From positions 677,507-741,506 of the forward strand of contig VZQC01006716.1 of the NCBI GenBank assembly GCA_009823505.1: DNA of 64,000 bases. Reading direction: 5' to 3'. The notes under the pieces were generated by a model, which was not told where the DNA came from, did not search any database, and saw nothing but the letters and a program-made list of their open reading frames with translations. The DNA comes from Rhizomys pruinosus. Taxonomy: Eukaryota > Chordata > Mammalia > Rodentia > Spalacidae. Made by a program: the position numbers and the translations under genes. This document shows positions 1 to 9,838 of the stretch, piece after piece (the first letter of the stretch is position 1; every line of letters begins with the position of its first letter).

Positions 1-123
1 AGCCCATAAAAAATTTTAAATAGGTGATTTATAGTCTACAAATTGATGCTGTATTATTTACTAAACCATGTCTCAGTTTTCAAATATCAAATTTTTTTCA
101 ATTTCTCAATATTACAGGCTTTT

Positions 124-346
124 TAAAAAATGTTATTTATTTTTGTATGTGTATGAATGTACTGTCTGCATGTAGGTTTGTGCACCTGTGTCGTGTAGTG
201 CTGTGGAAGTCAGAGGAGGGTGTCAGATTCCCCTGGAACTGGAGCCAAAGACGGTTCTCAGCCGCCATGTGGGTGCTGGGGATTGAACCCAGGTCCTCTG
301 CAAGAGCAGTCGGCGCTCTTAACTGCTAGGCCATCTCTCCAGCCCC
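124..346 (-). mobile_element. B2 SINE (no 17-bp duplication)
   Basis: Reverse-strand tRNA-derived B2. Its head reads as ...GGCCATCTCTCCAGCCCC at the right end and its A-rich tail is at the left. The direct repeat AATATTACAGGCTTTT at 108-123 and 347-362 is a clear 16-bp target-site duplication. The reverse-complement pol III A and B box region is recognisable. Confidence 0.93.
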
Positions 347-365
347 AATATTACAGGCTTTTAAA

Positions 366-518
366 ATTCGTTTTGAGACAGGGGCTCACTATCTATCCCC
401 AGTTAGCCTGGAACTCACTATGTAGACCAGGCTAGCCTCAAACTTAGAGAGATCTGCTTGCCTTTGCCTCTGCCTCTTGAGTGCTGGGATCAAAGACATT
501 ATGTTACCATGTCCAGCA
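366..518 (-). mobile_element. B1 SINE, old copy
   Basis: Reverse-strand 7SL-derived B1. It starts with a diverged GAGACAGGGGCTCACTAT and runs through the TAGACCAGGCTAGCCTCAAA core to a diverged ...ACCATGTCCAGC end. Many substitutions and no clear T-rich tail mark it as old. Confidence 0.85.
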
Positions 519-555
519 TTATAGGCATTTTAATTCTTTAAAAATTAGTGTACAG

Positions 556-708
556 GCCAGGGGTGGTGGTGCATGCCTTTAATCCTAGCACTTGGGAGGC
601 AGAGGCAGGTGGATCTCTGTGAATTCAAGGCCAGCCTGGTCTACAGAGTGAGCTGCAGGCCAGCTGGGACTAAAGGGAGACCCTGTCTCAAAAATACCAA
701 AAAAAAAA
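556..708 (+). mobile_element. B1 SINE
   Basis: Forward B1 from GGCCAGGGGTGGTGGTGC to CCCTGTCTCAAAAATACC plus an A tail. The 15-bp target duplication AAAAATTAGTGTACA lies at 541-555 and ends again at 723. It split an older L1 3' UTR relic, whose sequence resumes just to the right. Confidence 0.92.
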
Positions 709-960
709 AAAAATTAGTGTACAAAGTAATGGGTTTAATTATCGCAATTTCATATGTATCTTGTTTTCATTGAACCCCATTGAACCCACCATTCTCCTCC
801 TCCTCCTCCTCTTCCTCCTCCTCCTCCTCCTGATCCCCTTCATCCACACATAGCCCCCCTCAGCTGTTATGCCATACATATCCTATTGCTTTCTTTCTCT
901 TCCTTTCTCTAGCCCCCCGCCGCCGCCCCTTTTTTTTAAGACCTCTTTTTCTCCTCTCAT
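709..960 (-). mobile_element. L1 3' UTR relic, reverse orientation
   Basis: AGTGTACAAAGTAATGGGTT, ATATGTATCTTGTTTTCATT and a long pyrimidine-rich (CCT)n/C-run stretch match the reversed 3' UTR of rodent L1 (Lx type) as I remember it. No ORF sequence is attached. The 795-830 (CCT)n part is low complexity. Confidence 0.6.
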
Positions 961-1022
961 AGTCTCTTTAACCTTCCAATTTTGACATATTATAAATTAA
1001 TTTAACTAAAAAACAGTAATGT

Positions 1023-1140
1023 GAGCCAGGTATGGTGACACCCACCTGTGGTCCTAGCACTTGGAGGTGGGGGCAGGAGGCTCTCCAGCTCGCGGGCAGC
1101 CTGAGCCAACCTTGCCTCGAAAACAAGCGAAAGCTAGCTG
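1023..1140 (+). mobile_element. Degenerate B1-like SINE
   Basis: Forward GAGCCAGGTATGGTGACACC ... CCTAGCACTTGGAGG ... GCAGCCTGAGCCAACCTTGC. The B1 head and middle are recognisable but strongly diverged. It could be the B1 half of a B4-type element. Confidence 0.65.
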
Positions 1141-1167
1141 AACTGAACGAGGTCTTTAAGAAGATGA

Positions 1168-1332
1168 AGAAAGGCTGGGAATGGTGGCCTTGAATCCCAG
1201 CACTCCTCAGGAGGCAGAGCAAGTAGATCTCTGTGAGTTCAAGGCTGGCCTACATAGTGAGTGAGCTAGCTCCAGGCCAGCTGAGGCTATAGGGAGACCT
1301 TGTCTCAAAAAAAAAAAAAAAAAAAAAAAAAA
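1168..1332 (+). mobile_element. B1 SINE with long A tail
   Basis: Forward B1 from AGGCTGGGAATGGTGGCC to ACCTTGTCTC, followed by about 25 A and then (GAAA)n. It carries a small GTGAGTGAGCTAGCTCC insertion in the second half. Confidence 0.85.
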
Positions 1333-1430
1333 GAAAGAAAGAAAGAAAAAAGAACAAAAGGAAGAGGAAGGAAAAGAGGAGGAGAAAAAGGAGATGGGTG
1401 GTGATGGGAAGGGAGAGAGGAGAGCAAACA
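1305..1430 (+). repeat. Purine-rich low-complexity tract
   Basis: An A run grades into AAAG and GGAAGAGG motifs and then GGGA-rich sequence. It has expanded from the tail of the B1 to its left. The serine/phenylalanine-rich reverse-strand frames here are translations of this tract, not genes. Confidence 0.85.
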
Positions 1431-2074
1431 AAGAGGCCCACACTGCTCCATGGGCCAAACGGCCTGGGTAGAGCTGCAGCCGAGAACCTGCGCTGAGTCA
1501 TGGCTTAGCAAGGCCTGTGACGTCACAGCAGGTCCTCTGATTTATAGTGAAAAGTAAGAGGGCTTATGTCACAAAGGTCAGGTCTGTGATTTTCCCATTC
1601 TTCATTAGGGGAGGGGGGACACAGAACTCCCAGGTCCTGTAAACAGTCAAAGGCCGAATCTGGGGCTCCTGAGATCTTATCCTCTGAGTGTGAACCTGTC
1701 ACATCCCATTTCCTTCCCCAGTTCGCTTTAAGTTGATAAAAGATAACTTTGCTCAGAATATATTTAGTCAAATCTTTTTTTTTAAACTTTGAACTAGGGA
1801 AGATCCTATAATCTATGTGTGATTTTTTTCAATTAATATTCTCTAGATTGCCAGAAATTTATAGGGTGACCAAAGTTAACAATTCTTGGTCCCGGGTGGT
1901 GGGGTGGGGGAGCTCTTGCAATGCAAAGATCTCGAGATATGGCTTCGAGCTCATCTATGACTTCAGCCAGCACTGTGAATTAATTTACCTGACCCTCAAA
2001 TGAATTATGAAGCTGTTAGAACTTTTCAACTTTAAATTCTATTATTATAGTTACTAAATTAAAGTTTTAGCTTT
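1431..2074. other. Unique sequence, no gene seen
   Basis: Moderate-complexity unique DNA. The frames present are 60-80 codons and lack codon structure or recognisable domains. The left edge holds the AP-1/CRE motif pair annotated separately. The right part is AT-rich with nothing I recognise. Confidence 0.6.
1494..1527. promoter_or_regulatory. AP-1 site plus full palindromic CRE
   Basis: TGAGTCA at 1494-1500 is a consensus AP-1 site, in the MARE-like setting GCGCTGAGTCATGGC. TGACGTCA at 1518-1525 is the full CREB/ATF palindrome and extends to TGTGACGTCACA at 1516-1527. They sit 17 bp apart in unique DNA just right of a SINE. The motifs are seen directly; enhancer activity is inference. Confidence 0.4.
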
Positions 2075-2077
2075 CAA

Positions 2078-2212
2078 AGTAAGGCATGGTGGCTCAGACC
2101 TATAATCCCAGTGCTTAGAAGGTAGAGGCAGGATCACCGCATACTTGAGCAAGCCTAGTGTACATAGTAAATTCCAGGCTAGTCAGGCTAGAAAGCAAGA
2201 CTGTCTAAAAAA
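2078..2212 (+). mobile_element. Degenerate B1-type SINE
   Basis: Forward AAGGCATGGTGGCTCAGACC ... TAATCCCAGTGCTTAGAAGG ... CAAGACTGTCTAAAAAAAA. Partial copies of CTAGCTTTCA on both sides suggest a decayed target duplication. Confidence 0.75.
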
Positions 2213-2219
2213 AAGTACT

Positions 2220-2655
2220 AGCTTTCAGTTCTACAATCACTTATAAGAGGCATCAAAAATGACCAATCAGATTGGTCAAACCACTTGTCTATACATACAT
2301 TTTTCTAGTCACAATACTGCTAGTTGATTTGATTGGAAGGGGCTGTTACACTCAACATTGGTGAACTTTAAATAAGGAATTATTATATAAAGGCAAACAA
2401 CAAAAAATGGTAAGGGAGAATTATTGAAATCATGTTAGGGATGGTTCTTTAGAGAGGTTTTCCTATTTTCTATTTATAGCCATGTTGGGTACTCCTAATC
2501 CAGAACTCTAAAATGTGAAAGGCTTCAAAATCTAACTTTCTGAACTACCAATGTGACGCCATAAGAGGAAGATTCTACACCCAGTCTCATGCAGTTTGCA
2601 GTCAAATGCACAGACACACTAAAAATACTATATAAAAGTATCACCAATTCAAACA
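2220..2655. other. Unique AT-rich sequence, no gene seen
   Basis: No ORF with coding character and no repeat I recognise. CCAAT-like and ATTGG motifs occur but are not clustered in a way I can interpret. Confidence 0.5.
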
Positions 2656-2718
2656 CTTAAGAAGAGAAAGCAAAGGAGGAGGAGCAGGAGGAAGAGGAGC
2701 AGGAGGAGGAGGGAGAAG
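2656..2718 (+). repeat. (GGA)n-rich tract
   Basis: Imperfect GGAGGAGCAGGAGGAAGAGG purine repeat, about 60 bp. Confidence 0.85.
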
Positions 2719-2719
2719 T

Positions 2720-2930
2720 TGTTCTAGATTAGCCAAAACTACTACTATGGTGAACTGAGACCCTGAGCTGTACCTTGGGCATATACCTGGGGTGGCGAAA
2801 ACTGTCTATATCTTATCAGGGATGTAGATTACCCAGGTCGGTGTATACATTTGTCAGGACTTAAGGGACTAGAATACTAAGATACAAACTTTGCAGTTTG
2901 TAAATTACCTCTCAATAAAAAATTTTTTAA
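2720..2930 (+). mobile_element. Probable ancient L1 (L1M) 3' end
   Basis: GGTGTATACATTTGTCAGGA, then GCAGTTTGTAAATTACCTCT and CAATAAAAAA, resemble the 3' end of mammalian L1M elements (...TGTCAATTATACCTCAATAAA). The copy is diverged, and the subfamily cannot be assigned by eye. Confidence 0.5.
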
Positions 2931-2931
2931 C

Positions 2932-2990
2932 ACAATTCAACCCCATATGTGCAAAGCATATGCTTTACTGTTGAGCTATGTCCACAGCCC
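2932..2990 (-). mobile_element. ID SINE (reverse)
   Basis: TTCAACCCCATATGTGCAAA ... TACTGTTGAGCTATGTCCAC AGCCCC is the reverse complement of the ID element, GGGGCTG...GCTCAGTGGTAGAGC...GGGTTC. It is diverged and has no clear tail. Confidence 0.7.
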
Positions 2991-3170
2991 CAACTCATCT
3001 TCCCTCACTTTGTTAAGAGGCTTTTCAAAGCCCATAGTAACTTCCTGGAACTTATCAGGTTTCTACTCCAGAGTTTGTGTAAAAATAGTTTCTAAACAGG
3101 GCCAACAGAGGCTAAACTTTGTCTAACATGGTAGTTTGTAAACCAAACAACCATTGCTTTGACAAATGAT

Positions 3171-3351
3171 TTTTTTTGTTGCTGTCGTTTTTGGGTTTTT
3201 TTTTTTTTGGTCTTTTCAAGACAGGGTCTCCCTGTAGCCCCAGCTGTCCTGGAACTTACTCTGTAGACCAGGCTGGCCTTGAACTCACAAAGATCTGCCT
3301 GCCTCTGCCTCCTGAGAGCTAGGATTAAAGGTGTGCACCACCATGCCCAGC
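3171..3351 (-). mobile_element. B1 SINE
   Basis: Long T-rich tail, GGTCTTTTCAAGACAGGG, then a complete reverse B1 ending ACCATGCCCAGC. Target duplication GACAAATGA at 3161-3169 and 3352-3360. Confidence 0.93.
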
Positions 3352-3365
3352 GACAAATGATGTTT

Positions 3366-3428
3366 TAAAATGTGGGTTCCAAAAAAATAAATAAATAAAA
3401 TAAAATAAAAATAAAATGTGGGTTCCAA
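3366..3428 (+). mobile_element. Tail-only retro-insertion
   Basis: AAAATGTGGGTTCCA occurs at 3366-3380 and again at about 3412-3426. The only sequence between the copies is A-rich (AAAT/AAAAT)n. This is the footprint expected when L1 machinery inserts a transcript so 5'-truncated that only its tail remains. See findings. Confidence 0.65.
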
Positions 3429-3430
3429 GA

Positions 3431-3515
3431 TGGGCAGTATACACCTTTAATCCCAGCACTCGGGAGGCAGAGGCAGGTAGATCTCTGTGAGATCGAGGCC
3501 AGCCTGGTCTTCACA
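3431..3515 (+). mobile_element. B1 SINE, 3'-truncated
   Basis: GGGCAGTATACACCTTTAAT to GGCCAGCCTGGTCTTCACAG. The second half and the A tail of B1 are missing. Confidence 0.85.
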
Positions 3516-4158
3516 GCTGGATGGTAAGAAGAAAAGAATCCATTGTCCTGACACTTGGCAAGGGGTCTTGGGCCAGGTATTGGAGACTGTCCTCAGAAAG
3601 TTCTACCTAGCCATGGGGAATGATGAGCGGGACCTTCTTCCATGAGGGCCGGTGGGCTCATATGTGGATTCTGTCCCTGGAAAGAGGAAAAGGGGCTATA
3701 GGATGGGTCTTGGGTATGTACAGTGGGGGTTAAGATAGGAGAGCTGAATAAGAAGGAGCCCTGGAAACAAGCTCTCCTGTTAGCTGGCCAAGAAGGGCGT
3801 GAGAATGAGATTCCTGCTAAGATGAGTCATTTTTTTTGTTGTTGTTTAATCATAAGGATCATGAAAAAAAAGCTTTACCAGTTGAGTCAGTAATGAGTTT
3901 GGCTACATGCATCACAAATTACTTACAAATTCTCTAATTGTTTCCAAAAAAAGATTTATTATGAAATGATGCAATGTGAAATTGAATCTCCAGTCTTGTT
4001 TTCCTGTGTAAGTGTGGTGTGGCTTCATGGCTCAGTATTGCCACATGCCTGGTTTTGAAATTGAGAAATGTTTGAGAATTTGGCTTTGAGTTGAACTAAG
4101 ACTATTCACTTGTTTTTCTGTTCCAGAATGCCCATATCTAGCTATTACTTAGATCCTA
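3516..4158. other. Unique sequence, no gene seen
   Basis: The left half is moderately GC-rich and unrecognised. The part from about 3880 to 4140 is AT-rich and SINE-free, with motifs such as CTAATTG and ATGCATC. It could be constrained noncoding sequence, but nothing proves it. Confidence 0.5.
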
Positions 4159-4163
4159 ACACA

Positions 4164-4216
<53 letters not shown>
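4159..4216 (+). repeat. (CA)n microsatellite
   Basis: About 28 CA units with one CATA interruption. Confidence 0.97.
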
Positions 4217-4219
<3 letters not shown>

Positions 4220-4361
4220 AGAGGGAACAGGAATGATGTTCTATACCTTCCTGCAGATATGACACATGGAACAACCCGCTATCAAAAGTTGTTTGTGTTT
4301 TTCTCCCTCGTTGGACAGTTGGACAAGATGTCTTTGAGGACATGGGATGCTTTGCCATGTT

Positions 4362-4561
4362 TTGTTTTTTTTTAATTTTACTTATTTGTTTGTCATCTTT
4401 TTTTTTTTTTTTTTTTTTGTCTTTTTGAGACAAGGTCTCCCTGTAGCCCCAGCTGTCCTGGAACTCACTCTGTAGACCAGGCTGGCCTTGAACTCACAGA
4501 GATTCACCTGCCTCTGCCCCCCCAAGTGCTAGGATTAAAGGTGTGCACCACCACGCCTGGC
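4362..4561 (-). mobile_element. B1 SINE with long interrupted tail
   Basis: Complete reverse B1 with about 23 T preceded by an additional T-rich spacer. TGCCATGTTT flanks it at 4353-4362 and again at about 4563-4572, so the A-rich spacer belongs to the insertion. Confidence 0.9.
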
Positions 4562-4582
4562 TTGCCATGTTTATTCTTAATC

Positions 4583-4583
<1 letters not shown>

Positions 4584-4629
<46 letters not shown>

Positions 4630-4793
4630 TAGGTGTGTATGTCTGTGTCTGTGTGCATGGGTGGGTACCTGTGGAGGCCAGAAGAATGTGTCCAATGGAA
4701 TTAGAGTTATAGGCATTTGTGCGCTACCGAGTGGGGGTGCTGGGAACGTAGAATGGAAAGCACTCTTAATTGCTGAGCCATCTCTCCAGTCCC
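4584..4793 (-). mobile_element. (GT)n plus B2/B3-type SINE
   Basis: About 23 GT units, then GGAGGCCAGAAGAATGTGTC ... GCTGAGCCATCTCTCCAGTC, which is a reversed tRNA-derived SINE. The microsatellite sits where the SINE tail would be and probably grew from it. The body is more diverged than the young B2 copies. Confidence 0.8.
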
Positions 4794-5269
4794 TTTCCTT
4801 AATCTTAATGCTTCCTTTAGTACCTAACACTTAGTGCGTAAAAATAATTTTAGTCTTGTTTTTTCCTGTTTTTTTCTTTGTGAAGATGGAAATTGGTGCC
4901 CTATCTCACTGTCTGCCCGAGGACATCACTCCCTGCTCTCCCCTATCCGCCTAGTGAGCTGAGCCTAACTTTCGATCTTTCAATCCTCTTCTCAGCACTC
5001 TTTGAGAAATGATGTCAGAGTTTCTATAATAACTCCATTCCTTCTATCTAGGACAGTGAACATAAGCTACCAGGCTTGATAATTGGGTGCTTGACTACCT
5101 GTCCTCCATCTAATGGATGATAAACAGAGCTGATCTATGCTTTCCTAATTTTAACATTCTTGTAAGATTGTGGAGATTTGTTATAAAGTATATGGGAAAG
5201 CCCTTGATAATTACAAAGTAAGAATTGGCATCAATTATACTTTATCACTTGGGAAGATCCAGAAGTGAA
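4794..5269. other. Unique sequence, no gene seen
   Basis: No coding frame, RNA gene or recognised repeat. Confidence 0.55.
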
Positions 5270-5283
5270 GATATTTGCCATTG

Positions 5284-5533
5284 GTTTTTTTTTTTTATTA
5301 ATTTTATTTATTTCTGTATGTGTCTGAATGTACTGTCTGCATGCAGGTTTGTGCACCCGTGTCATGCAATGCCGCGGAGGTCAGAAGAGGGTGTCGGATT
5401 CCCCTGGAACTGAAGTTCTCCTGGAATTGGAGTTACAGACGGTTCTTGGCCGCCATGTGGGTGCTGGGGATCGAACCCCGGTCCTCTGCAAGAGCGATCG
5501 GCACTCTTAACCGCTAGGCCATCTCTCCAGCCC
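5284..5533 (-). mobile_element. Young B2 SINE with 17-bp duplication
   Basis: Reverse B2 with target duplication GATATTTGCCATTG at 5270-5283 and 5534-5547. Its middle holds CTGGAACTGAAGTTCTCC followed by TGGAATTGGAGTTA, the tandemly duplicated 17-bp segment that defines one B2 subset in this window. Open reverse frames of 60-65 codons are incidental. Confidence 0.95.
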
Positions 5534-5547
5534 GATATTTGCCATTG

Positions 5548-6195
5548 TTTATGCATTCGATAGCATATCTGGATGCCAAAACAATGGTCACCCCACAGCC
5601 CAGTGAAGGGTCTGAAAGGACACATATGGTTCCATACAACCATAGTGCAGACATGGGTGGCACTTGGGAAAGGCTCTGAAACCAGCCCAGCCTGCAGGGG
5701 ACCAGATGCAGTACTGATCACTAGTTTGACTTCCTTGAATTTCTTGTTGACCCTGAAACTCCTGTGTCCTCTTCACCTCTCTGTAACTGGAAGTGGCTTT
5801 CAAGCCATTTTCTTCTATAGTTAGTACAGTAGGCCAATGGAGGTCACTGCTGCACCACTGAGGCAGAGCCCGAATACCAAGGAGACCTTGCACAGCCACA
5901 CACTCAATACTTGTGAATGAAAGACAGCAGACCACCCTTTGGATCCAGAGCAAACAAATTTAAATCATACAGTAACTGACATTCTGTTTTTGAAATTTAG
6001 AGCGAGGAGTGGGCAGGCTATTCATCATATTGATAATAGTTTGTCCTAAATATGCCTGCCCCATGCTAAAAATGTCATTTATTAGGAGAAAAGCTCACAA
6101 AAAAGGAATCAAAGCAGGTTCTTTGACTTCAAATATTATTTTTTCCACTCACCCATGATTATCTGACATGGTTAGACAAAGTTCAAAAAATTTGG
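5548..6195. other. Unique sequence, no gene seen
   Basis: Overlapping chance frames of 83-121 codons occur on both strands at 5573-5953. They lack domain features or splice-bounded structure. Confidence 0.55.
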
Positions 6196-6343
6196 GGGGT
6201 TATCTTTTCGAGACAGGGTCTCCAGGTAGTCCCAGCTGGCCTGGAACTTGCTCTGTAGACCAGGCTGGCCTTGAACTCACAGAGATCCACCAGCCTCTGC
6301 CTCCCAAGTGCTGGGATTAAAGGCGTGTGCCACTACACCGGGC
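6196..6343 (-). mobile_element. B1 SINE
   Basis: Reverse B1 from TCTTTTCGAGACAGGGTC to CACTACACCGGGC, close to full length. The tail is short and the target duplication is decayed. Confidence 0.9.
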
Positions 6344-7156
6344 ATAAAATTTAGAGAATTTTTAAAAAAAGAAATGATAATCAGTTCTTTTTGAATTGGA
6401 CTGAATATGAACAATATTATTCAAACAAGCTAGTGCCTAGTCATAGTTTCTAAGGCGAAACCCAGTAGCAAGCCCTGCCTTGGGGATGGGGAGGGGACTC
6501 TTGTACCCTAGATGTACCAGAGATACTCCCACAGTGTCTCTGAAGCTGGCACCCAAGTCAGAGTAGCAGGAAGGAGGAACAAGATGCTTCCTGCCAACTT
6601 GCCTGCTGCATTCACTCTGCCCGGGGCCCTGACCCCAGACTAAGTCATGTCTGATTCTGCAAGGTAAGCCAGGGCAGAAGGCTCTGTGGGAGTTAGTGTC
6701 ATAAATGCAAAACCGTGATTATCTCCATGGGGCAAAGCCTCACATGCACAGATAACAGATGTAAGCAGCTGAACGTAACTAGAGCGCTGTGAATCTTCCA
6801 TCTAGGCCCAGAACTTTCTCTTCCTGACAGCTAGAAGGAAGGTGATCTTCAGAGATAAACACCAGTGACATTCCCTGGCAATTTTTCCAGGTCTTTTGAG
6901 TGGTCCCAGTCCCAGGTTATAATCATTCTTCAATTTTCTGATGACAAGACCTGTCACTGCTGCTGTCAGACAGGCTTAACTGGTCTTTTTGAACACTTTC
7001 TAAAAATATAAGTAAATCCAGTATTGTTGTATCTTGATTTTTCTAGGAGCTTTGAAGTCTACATTTGGAGAAGGAAAGGTTAAAAGAGCAACCCTAGAGA
7101 GAAGCAACACAGGAATTTCTTTGTGTTTATCTTAACAACATCCATAAATTTCTACC

Positions 7157-7158
<2 letters not shown>
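6344..7158. other. Unique sequence, no gene seen
   Basis: SINE-free 0.8 kb of mixed composition. No frame longer than about 60 codons and no recognised repeat. Confidence 0.55.

Positions 7159-7200
<42 letters not shown>
7159..7200 (+). repeat. (CT)n microsatellite
   Basis: About 21 uninterrupted CT units. Confidence 0.97.
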
Positions 7201-7202
<2 letters not shown>

Positions 7203-8040
7203 CTAATAGTCATTCCTGATCCTAAGTCATATTTATATATTTGGACAATAAGTCTGAAGGTCTGTTTGTTGGCTTGGCATTTAAAGTTGAGGATAAAACA
7301 TCATATAAACTACTGAATAATTTTACAAGTGTTTATTACCACTATGTCCTGGCATTGTGTCTAAAGAGACAAGGTGAATATTTCAACCAAGAAGTTGAAC
7401 AATGCACAGTGGGACATCAAGCCTTCACTTGTTTGTGCAGAACCTGAGAAAAGGCTGAAGCTCCAGCTCACATGGTGATATTTGAATACAATGCTTGGCA
7501 AGATGTTTGTTTTTCCTCCTGCAGAATGCATGAAAAAGATATGTAAATACACTGGTATCATTTTCATTAAAATCATTCCTCCCTTCTAAAAATAATGAGC
7601 ACCTGCCAAGCATGAAATCCGACAGTAGCTGTGTCCATGGACTCATTTTTTTCAGCAGCTTAATCCTCACACAGCCAAAGTCACATAGTATGATAAGCAG
7701 AAGTTGGACAATTGAGCCTTCCCTGAGTCCACGCATCTCTACTCGCTGCTGTGTCTGTGCATTAACAACTTTTCCCCTCTGAGCCTCAATTTTCTCTTCC
7801 ATAAAGCAGTGAGAAGTTAACATAGCAGTGTACAATGGTCACCTTCACTGGGCATTTCCAGTGGGTTAGATGATGATGATGGCATTCTAAACCACTGGGA
7901 CAGGCCATCACCTTAAGCCTTCTTTGTTCTTATCTCCAAGCAAGACTCACAATGCCATAGTTAGTTTTGGTTTTGTTTTTTTAATCTCCCAAACATTTCT
8001 CCCCTCTCCTATCTCACCAGTCATCATTTCTTGGCCACTT
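7201..8040. other. Unique sequence with possible MIR traces
   Basis: GAGCCTCAATTTTCTCTTCC near 7782 resembles the MIR core, and CTTAATCCTCACACAGCCAA near 7661 resembles a reversed MIR segment. The traces are too decayed to bound. No coding frame is credible. Confidence 0.35.
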
Positions 8041-8610
8041 AGATGGCCTCTGTGCTTTTGATCGTACTCCCACTCTCTGCATACCAACCCAAGCAACTGA
8101 TTTTAACAAAAGCCTTCATTACCTCCCTTGAACCCCTTCTGTGCCTCCTCATCTCCGAGGATGAAGGACAAGCTGTCAGAATGACACACAAGTCATCTGT
8201 CTGCCTCTGCAGACTCTCCCCATTCCCTGGGCAGCACTTCACGCCCTCCAGGACGCCCTCCTCCTTTCTTTACTTCCATGTTCCCTCTACAGTGTCAGGA
8301 GTTTTACCTCCTCCACCCATTTCTTATCTTTTAAGACTCAGCTCAAGCTAGACGAGTTGGGGAAGCCTTCTTTGATGTCTCCAGCAGCTACTCCCAAGTA
8401 ACTCCCTGTCCTTGACCATGATCACATGTTCCCAGACCTCTGCATGTCTCTTAGTGTACTGACCGTGCTAATTGGTAACTTACTTATTTGTGAGTTTTTA
8501 TCTCTTACTAGACTCTTCTCTTTTGGTACAAGCCATGTCTGGCTCATCCTTGTATCTCTGTCACCTAGCACAGTCATGGTGCACAGCAAGGGTTCAACAA
8601 ATCAAAACAG
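8041..8610 (-). mobile_element. L2 LINE relic (reverse)
   Basis: Pyrimidine-rich sequence with the reversed L2 layout: CTCCCCATTCCCTGGGCAGC, then TAAGACTCAGCTCAAGC, GAAGCCTTCTTTGATGTCTC, and finally CACCTAGCACAGTCATGGTG and GGTTCAACAA. Length and order fit the L2 3' region. No ORF survives. Confidence 0.7.
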
Positions 8611-8688
8611 GGGTGAAGACAAGAATGTGACTCTCTGGCTCATGCTTTTTGCTAATATGACACCCACTGTAAACATAGATGACCAGAA

Positions 8689-8882
8689 CAGTGGTTTGTA
8701 ATCAGGGGCAATTTTGATTCCAAGTGACATTCTGTAAATATGCAGAGACACCTGGCCTGTCACAAATGGTATGTCACAGGTGGATGTCGAGGATACTCCT
8801 AAGTACCCTACAAAGTCCAGAACAGACCCTGTACCTTTCACAACAAAGAACTAGCCAGCCCACAGTGTTAATGGTGCCAACA
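8689..8882 (+). mobile_element. MER5A-like hAT relic
   Basis: CAGTGGTTTGTAATCAGGGG and CAATTTTGATTCC at the left, and CACAACAAAGAACTAGCCAG with CCCACAGTGTTAATGGTGCC at the right, follow the MER5A consensus in order and spacing. It is a nonautonomous mammalian DNA transposon fossil about 190 bp long. Confidence 0.85.
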
Positions 8883-9074
8883 CCAGCATATGGAAGACCT
8901 TAGGAGAGGATTTCTAAGTCTGGTGACTTAGTGGCACAGTGGTAGAAATGAGTCAAACTAAGAAAAATCATATGGTAGGGTAGAGTTTTATGCAAAGAAC
9001 AACTTTGCATAAAATTAGCTTTTCTTCCAGCATCAGACTCAAGGGGTTCCATCTTGTTTAAAAGTAATACTTCA

Positions 9075-9227
9075 GGCCAGACATGGTAGTACATGCCTTT
9101 AATCCCAGCACTTGGGAGGCAGATACAGGCAGATCTCTGTGTATTCAGGGCCAGCCTGATCTATGTAGTAAGTTCCAGGCCAGTCAGTACTATATAGTGA
9201 GTCTCTGTCTCAGAAAAACAAAAAACA
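9075..9227 (+). mobile_element. B1 SINE, left part of a B1-B2 pair
   Basis: Forward B1, GGCCAGACATGGTAGTACAT ... GAGTCTCTGTCTCAG, then an A-rich linker leading straight into a B2. The flanking repeat AAAGTAATACTTCA at 9061-9074 reappears only after the B2. Confidence 0.9.
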
Positions 9228-9470
9228 GGGGCTGGAGAGATGGCTCAGTGGTTAAGAACAGTTGCTGTTCTTCCAGAAGATCTGGGTTTGATTTCCAATA
9301 TATACATGCAACTAACAACTGTCTGTTATTCCAGTTCCAAGGGAACACAACCTGTGGTGTCTTCTGGCCTCAGTGGGCATTGCACACACATGATGCACTT
9401 ATATACATGCAGGCAAAACACTAGTATACATAAAATAAAAAATAATAGATAAGTATTTAAAAACACACGC
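9228..9470 (+). mobile_element. B2 SINE, right part of a B1-B2 pair
   Basis: Forward B2 from GGGGCTGGAGAGATGGCTCA through GCAGGCAAAACAC to an A-rich tail. AAAGTAATATTTCA at 9471-9484 pairs with 9061-9074 (one mismatch), so a single target duplication encloses both SINEs. Confidence 0.92.
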
Positions 9471-9541
9471 AAAGTAATATTTCAAAGAAAGAAAAGTCCT
9501 CCTGAAAATTATTCATGGGCCTCTCCTCCAACTTTCTCCCA

Positions 9542-9545
<4 letters not shown>

Positions 9546-9619
<74 letters not shown>
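9546..9619 (+). repeat. (CT)n-(CA)n compound microsatellite
   Basis: About 22 CT units followed by about 15 CA units. Confidence 0.97.
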
Positions 9620-9620
<1 letters not shown>

Positions 9621-9838
9621 ATATACCTGCTCCATGCTTGCTTCCCAGCACAACTATCCATAACTTGTGGACCATTTAAGTAAATATATATTAGCTTATC
9701 AGATGATATTGTTTAATATGTAAAATATGCACAAAATTCAAATGTTTTAGCCTGGTATACCCTCTCCCAGAAGGCCTGGCCTTCTGGGATCAGAGGGAAA
9801 TACAAGGATTAAAACTAGCAAGCTGTTGGGCAAGTTTT

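Noticed and set aside
124..346. Functional tRNA genes inside B2 and ID heads
   Set aside because: A/B box-like sequence and partial tRNA similarity are expected of tRNA-derived SINEs; no cloverleaf with a proper acceptor stem is present.
5320..5517. Recurrent 60-66 codon frame seen in young reverse B2 copies (also at 9877, 13085, 19387, 42135, 58316)
   Set aside because: It is the antisense of B2, shared only because the SINE copies are alike. Frames break in older copies, as expected without selection.
7425..7835. 136-codon reverse frame
   Set aside because: No domain, no splice evidence, and possible MIR sequence on the opposite strand.
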